Below, one piece after another: positions 4,714 to 6,255 of a stretch of 6,255 nucleotides of DNA. Where the stretch lies: NCBI GenBank assembly GCA_002429045.1, contig DIYM01000137.1, forward strand, positions 1-6,255, in the 5' to 3' direction. This DNA is from Phycisphaerales bacterium UBA6054 (GTDB lineage: Bacteria > Planctomycetota > Phycisphaerae > Phycisphaerales > UBA1924). How positions within the stretch are numbered: the stretch's first letter is position 1; each line of letters starts with the position of its first letter. The notes beneath the pieces were generated by a model, which saw only the letters and a list, made by a program, of their open reading frames with translations, was not told where the DNA came from and made no database searches. The translations under genes were made by a program, and so were the position numbers.

Positions 4714-6255
4714 ATGGCAGCAAACCCTGAAGACTCGGCGGGCGCGGTGTCGCTGCCGGCGTACGAGAAACTCGGCGCGTTCTACCTCGGGCGTTCGTAT
4801 GACCCCGAGGCGGGCGCCGTGCGTGACGATCTCGTGATGTACGACTCGAAGGACCTGACCACGCACGCGGTGTGCGTGGGCATGACCGGGTCGGGCAAGA
4901 CGGGCTTGGGCGTGTCGCTGATCGAAGAGGCCGCGATGGACGGCGTGCCGGTGATCGCGATCGACCCCAAGGGCGACCTCGGCAACCTGAAGCTGACCTT
5001 CCCGGATCTGCGCGGCAGCGACTTCGAGCCGTGGATCGATCCTGGGGCGGCGGATCGCGAGGGCGTGACCGCGGGCGAGTACGCCGAGTCGCAGGCGTCG
5101 CTGTGGGCCAGCGGGCTGGGCAAGTGGGGGCAGTGCGGCGAGCGGATCCAGAGGCTCGGAGACGCCGCCGAGGTGTCGGTGTACACGCCCGGCAGCACGG
5201 CGGGGCGTGGGCTCACGCCCATCAAGAGCATGGACCCGCCCAAGCCCGGCACGCCGATCGAGCAGGTCCGCGAGCGCGTGGTGACCACCGCGTCGGGGCT
5301 GTGCTCGCTGCTGGGGCTCGACGCGGATCCGATCCAGAGCCGGGAGCACATCCTGCTGTCCAGCGTGCTGGAAGCGTCGTGGTCAAAGGGACGGGGGTTG
5401 GATCTCGGCTCGCTGATCGCGCAGATCCAGAACCCGCCGTTCGAGAAGGTCGGCGTGCTGGATCTCGACGCCTTCATGCCCGCCAAGGACCGCGGGGCGC
5501 TGGCGATGCGGATCAACAACCTGCTCGCGTCGCCCGGCTTTGCCGGCTGGCTCGGGGGCGAGCCGATGGACGTCGGCAAGCTGCTGTACACCAAGGACGG
5601 CAAGCCCCGCGTGTCGGTGCTGTCGATCGCGCACCTGGGAGATGAAGAACGGATGTTCTTCGTGACGTTGGTGCTGGGCGAGTTGATCGCGTGGATGCGT
5701 CGCCAGCCGGGCACCGGGACGCTGCGGGCGGTCTTGTACATGGATGAAGTGTTCGGCTACTTCCCGCCCAGCGCGAACCCGCCGAGCAAGAACGCGTTGC
5801 TCACGCTGATGAAGCAGGCCCGGGCGTACGGCGTCGGGTGCGTGCTCGCGACGCAGAACCCGGTGGACCTGGATTACAAGGGGTTGTCGAACGCCGGCAC
5901 GTGGATGATCGGGCGCTTGCAGACCGAGCGCGACAAAGCACGCCTGATGGACGGGCTCGAGAGCGCGAGCAGTGCGGGGCTGGACCGGTCCGAGATCGAT
6001 CGCCTGATCTCCGGGCTCGGCGAGCGGGTGTTCCTGCTGCACAACGTGCACGAGCGGGGCGGGCCGGTTCTGTTCCGCACCCGCTGGGCGATGAGCTACC
6101 TGCGTGGGCCGATGACGCTGGAGGAGATCCGGAGGCTGCCCGGCAACGAGCCTCCCGCGACGAATGAGCGGGCGGCCGAGCCCGGGCCGGTGGAGGAAGC
6201 CCGGGCCGCCGCGTCGCCCCCCGCGGTGCCGGCCGGGGTCGACGTCGGGTTCGTG
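4714..6255 (+). CDS. HerA/DUF87-like ATP-binding protein, 3' partial
   Basis: The frame stays open to the end of the window, giving 514 residues. The P-loop is GMTGSGKT (56-63, K62), followed by the IDPKGDLGNL segment (83-92) characteristic of HerA/FtsK/VirB4-type ATPases, in which a strand after the P-loop ends in D-x-KG-D/E. Walker B is VLYMDEVFGYF (340-350, D344/E345). It is followed by KQARAYGVGCVLATQNPVDL (367-386), the sensor strand with polar Q381, and by GRLQTERDKAR (400-410), a candidate arginine-finger region. Residues 100-300 form the large insertion usual in this family (SREHILLSSVLE at 209-220, SPGFAGWL at 273-280). From about 476 the sequence turns Pro/Ala/Glu-rich, a linker to a C-terminal part that is not visible. 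Relatives I recall are clearly longer than 514 residues. HerA-like ATPases form hexamers and pump or remodel DNA or protein; the substrate here is not known. The ATG at 4714 is preceded by TAGGAT. No NurA or SIR2 partner is seen in the window. Confidence 0.85.
   Translation, partial: MAANPEDSAGAVSLPAYEKLGAFYLGRSYDPEAGAVRDDLVMYDSKDLTTHAVCVGMTGSGKTGLGVSLIEEAAMDGVPVIAIDPKGDLGNLKLTFPDLRGSDFEPWIDPGAADREGVTAGEYAESQASLWASGLGKWGQCGERIQRLGDAAEVSVYTPGSTAGRGLTPIKSMDPPKPGTPIEQVRERVVTTASGLCSLLGLDADPIQSREHILLSSVLEASWSKGRGLDLGSLIAQIQNPPFEKVGVLDLDAFMPAKDRGALAMRINNLLASPGFAGWLGGEPMDVGKLLYTKDGKPRVSVLSIAHLGDEERMFFVTLVLGELIAWMRRQPGTGTLRAVLYMDEVFGYFPPSANPPSKNALLTLMKQARAYGVGCVLATQNPVDLDYKGLSNAGTWMIGRLQTERDKARLMDGLESASSAGLDRSEIDRLISGLGERVFLLHNVHERGGPVLFRTRWAMSYLRGPMTLEEIRRLPGNEPPATNERAAEPGPVEEARAAASPPAVPAGVDVGFV

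Noticed and set aside
4116..4715. 199-codon minus-strand open frame opposite the 200-residue gene
   Set aside because: It is a shadow of the plus-strand gene, which has a good ribosome-binding site and plausible folded core. The minus-strand product shows no motif.
4782..5741. 319-codon minus-strand open frame opposite the HerA-like ATPase
   Set aside because: The plus strand encodes unmistakable Walker A and B motifs. The antisense product is Ser/Pro/Arg-rich without domain features.
1..6255. CRISPR array, tRNA, rRNA, insertion sequence or attachment-site repeat
   Set aside because: I saw no regularly spaced repeats outside the Asp-codon tract, no tRNA-like cloverleaf, no rRNA sequence, and no transposase or terminal inverted repeats.

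Overview
The window is strongly GC-rich bacterial DNA with tightly packed genes and third codon positions dominated by G and C. The gene content points to a planctomycete, probably of the Phycisphaerae type. It includes an ABC-ATPase/GNAT fusion of the COG2401 type, a DUF6677-like small membrane protein, an Asp-tailed small acidic protein and a HerA/DUF87-like ATPase whose close relatives I associate with planctomycetes and neighbouring phyla. The assignment rests on family recognition alone; no rRNA or other phylogenetic marker is present.

Region 1 (1-2653, + strand) is a compact three-gene run. It holds the C-terminal part of the ABC-ATPase/GNAT fusion (cut by the window start), a 77-residue basic protein whose start lies inside the end of that gene, and a large-terminase-like protein (TerL) with intact ATPase and nuclease motifs. 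No portal, capsid, protease, tail or integrase gene is visible, so this does not look like an ordinary prophage packaging module. It is the best candidate here for an undescribed system: a DNA-translocase/nuclease encoded with a GNAT enzyme that is itself tied to an ABC ATPase. Working hypotheses are DNA processing, DNA transfer or defence; none is proven by the sequence.

Region 2 (2663-3501, - strand) is a two-gene operon of small membrane proteins, convergent with TerL. The genes overlap by 4 bases (ATGA). The upstream one resembles DUF6677.

Region 3 (3502-3720) is a divergent intergenic space. It carries a good TTGACA promoter for the + strand and a -10-like TAGACT placed for leaderless transcription of the - strand operon.

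Region 4 (3721-6255, + strand) holds three genes. The first is a 96-residue protein ending in an almost pure aspartate tail. The second is a 200-residue conserved-looking protein with an Arg-rich, DRR-repeat N-terminus, a helical core that may be a winged helix, and an acidic C-terminus. The third is a HerA/DUF87-type ATPase that runs off the window end with 514 residues visible. The short gap and possible own promoter before the ATPase leave open whether it shares a transcript with its neighbour.
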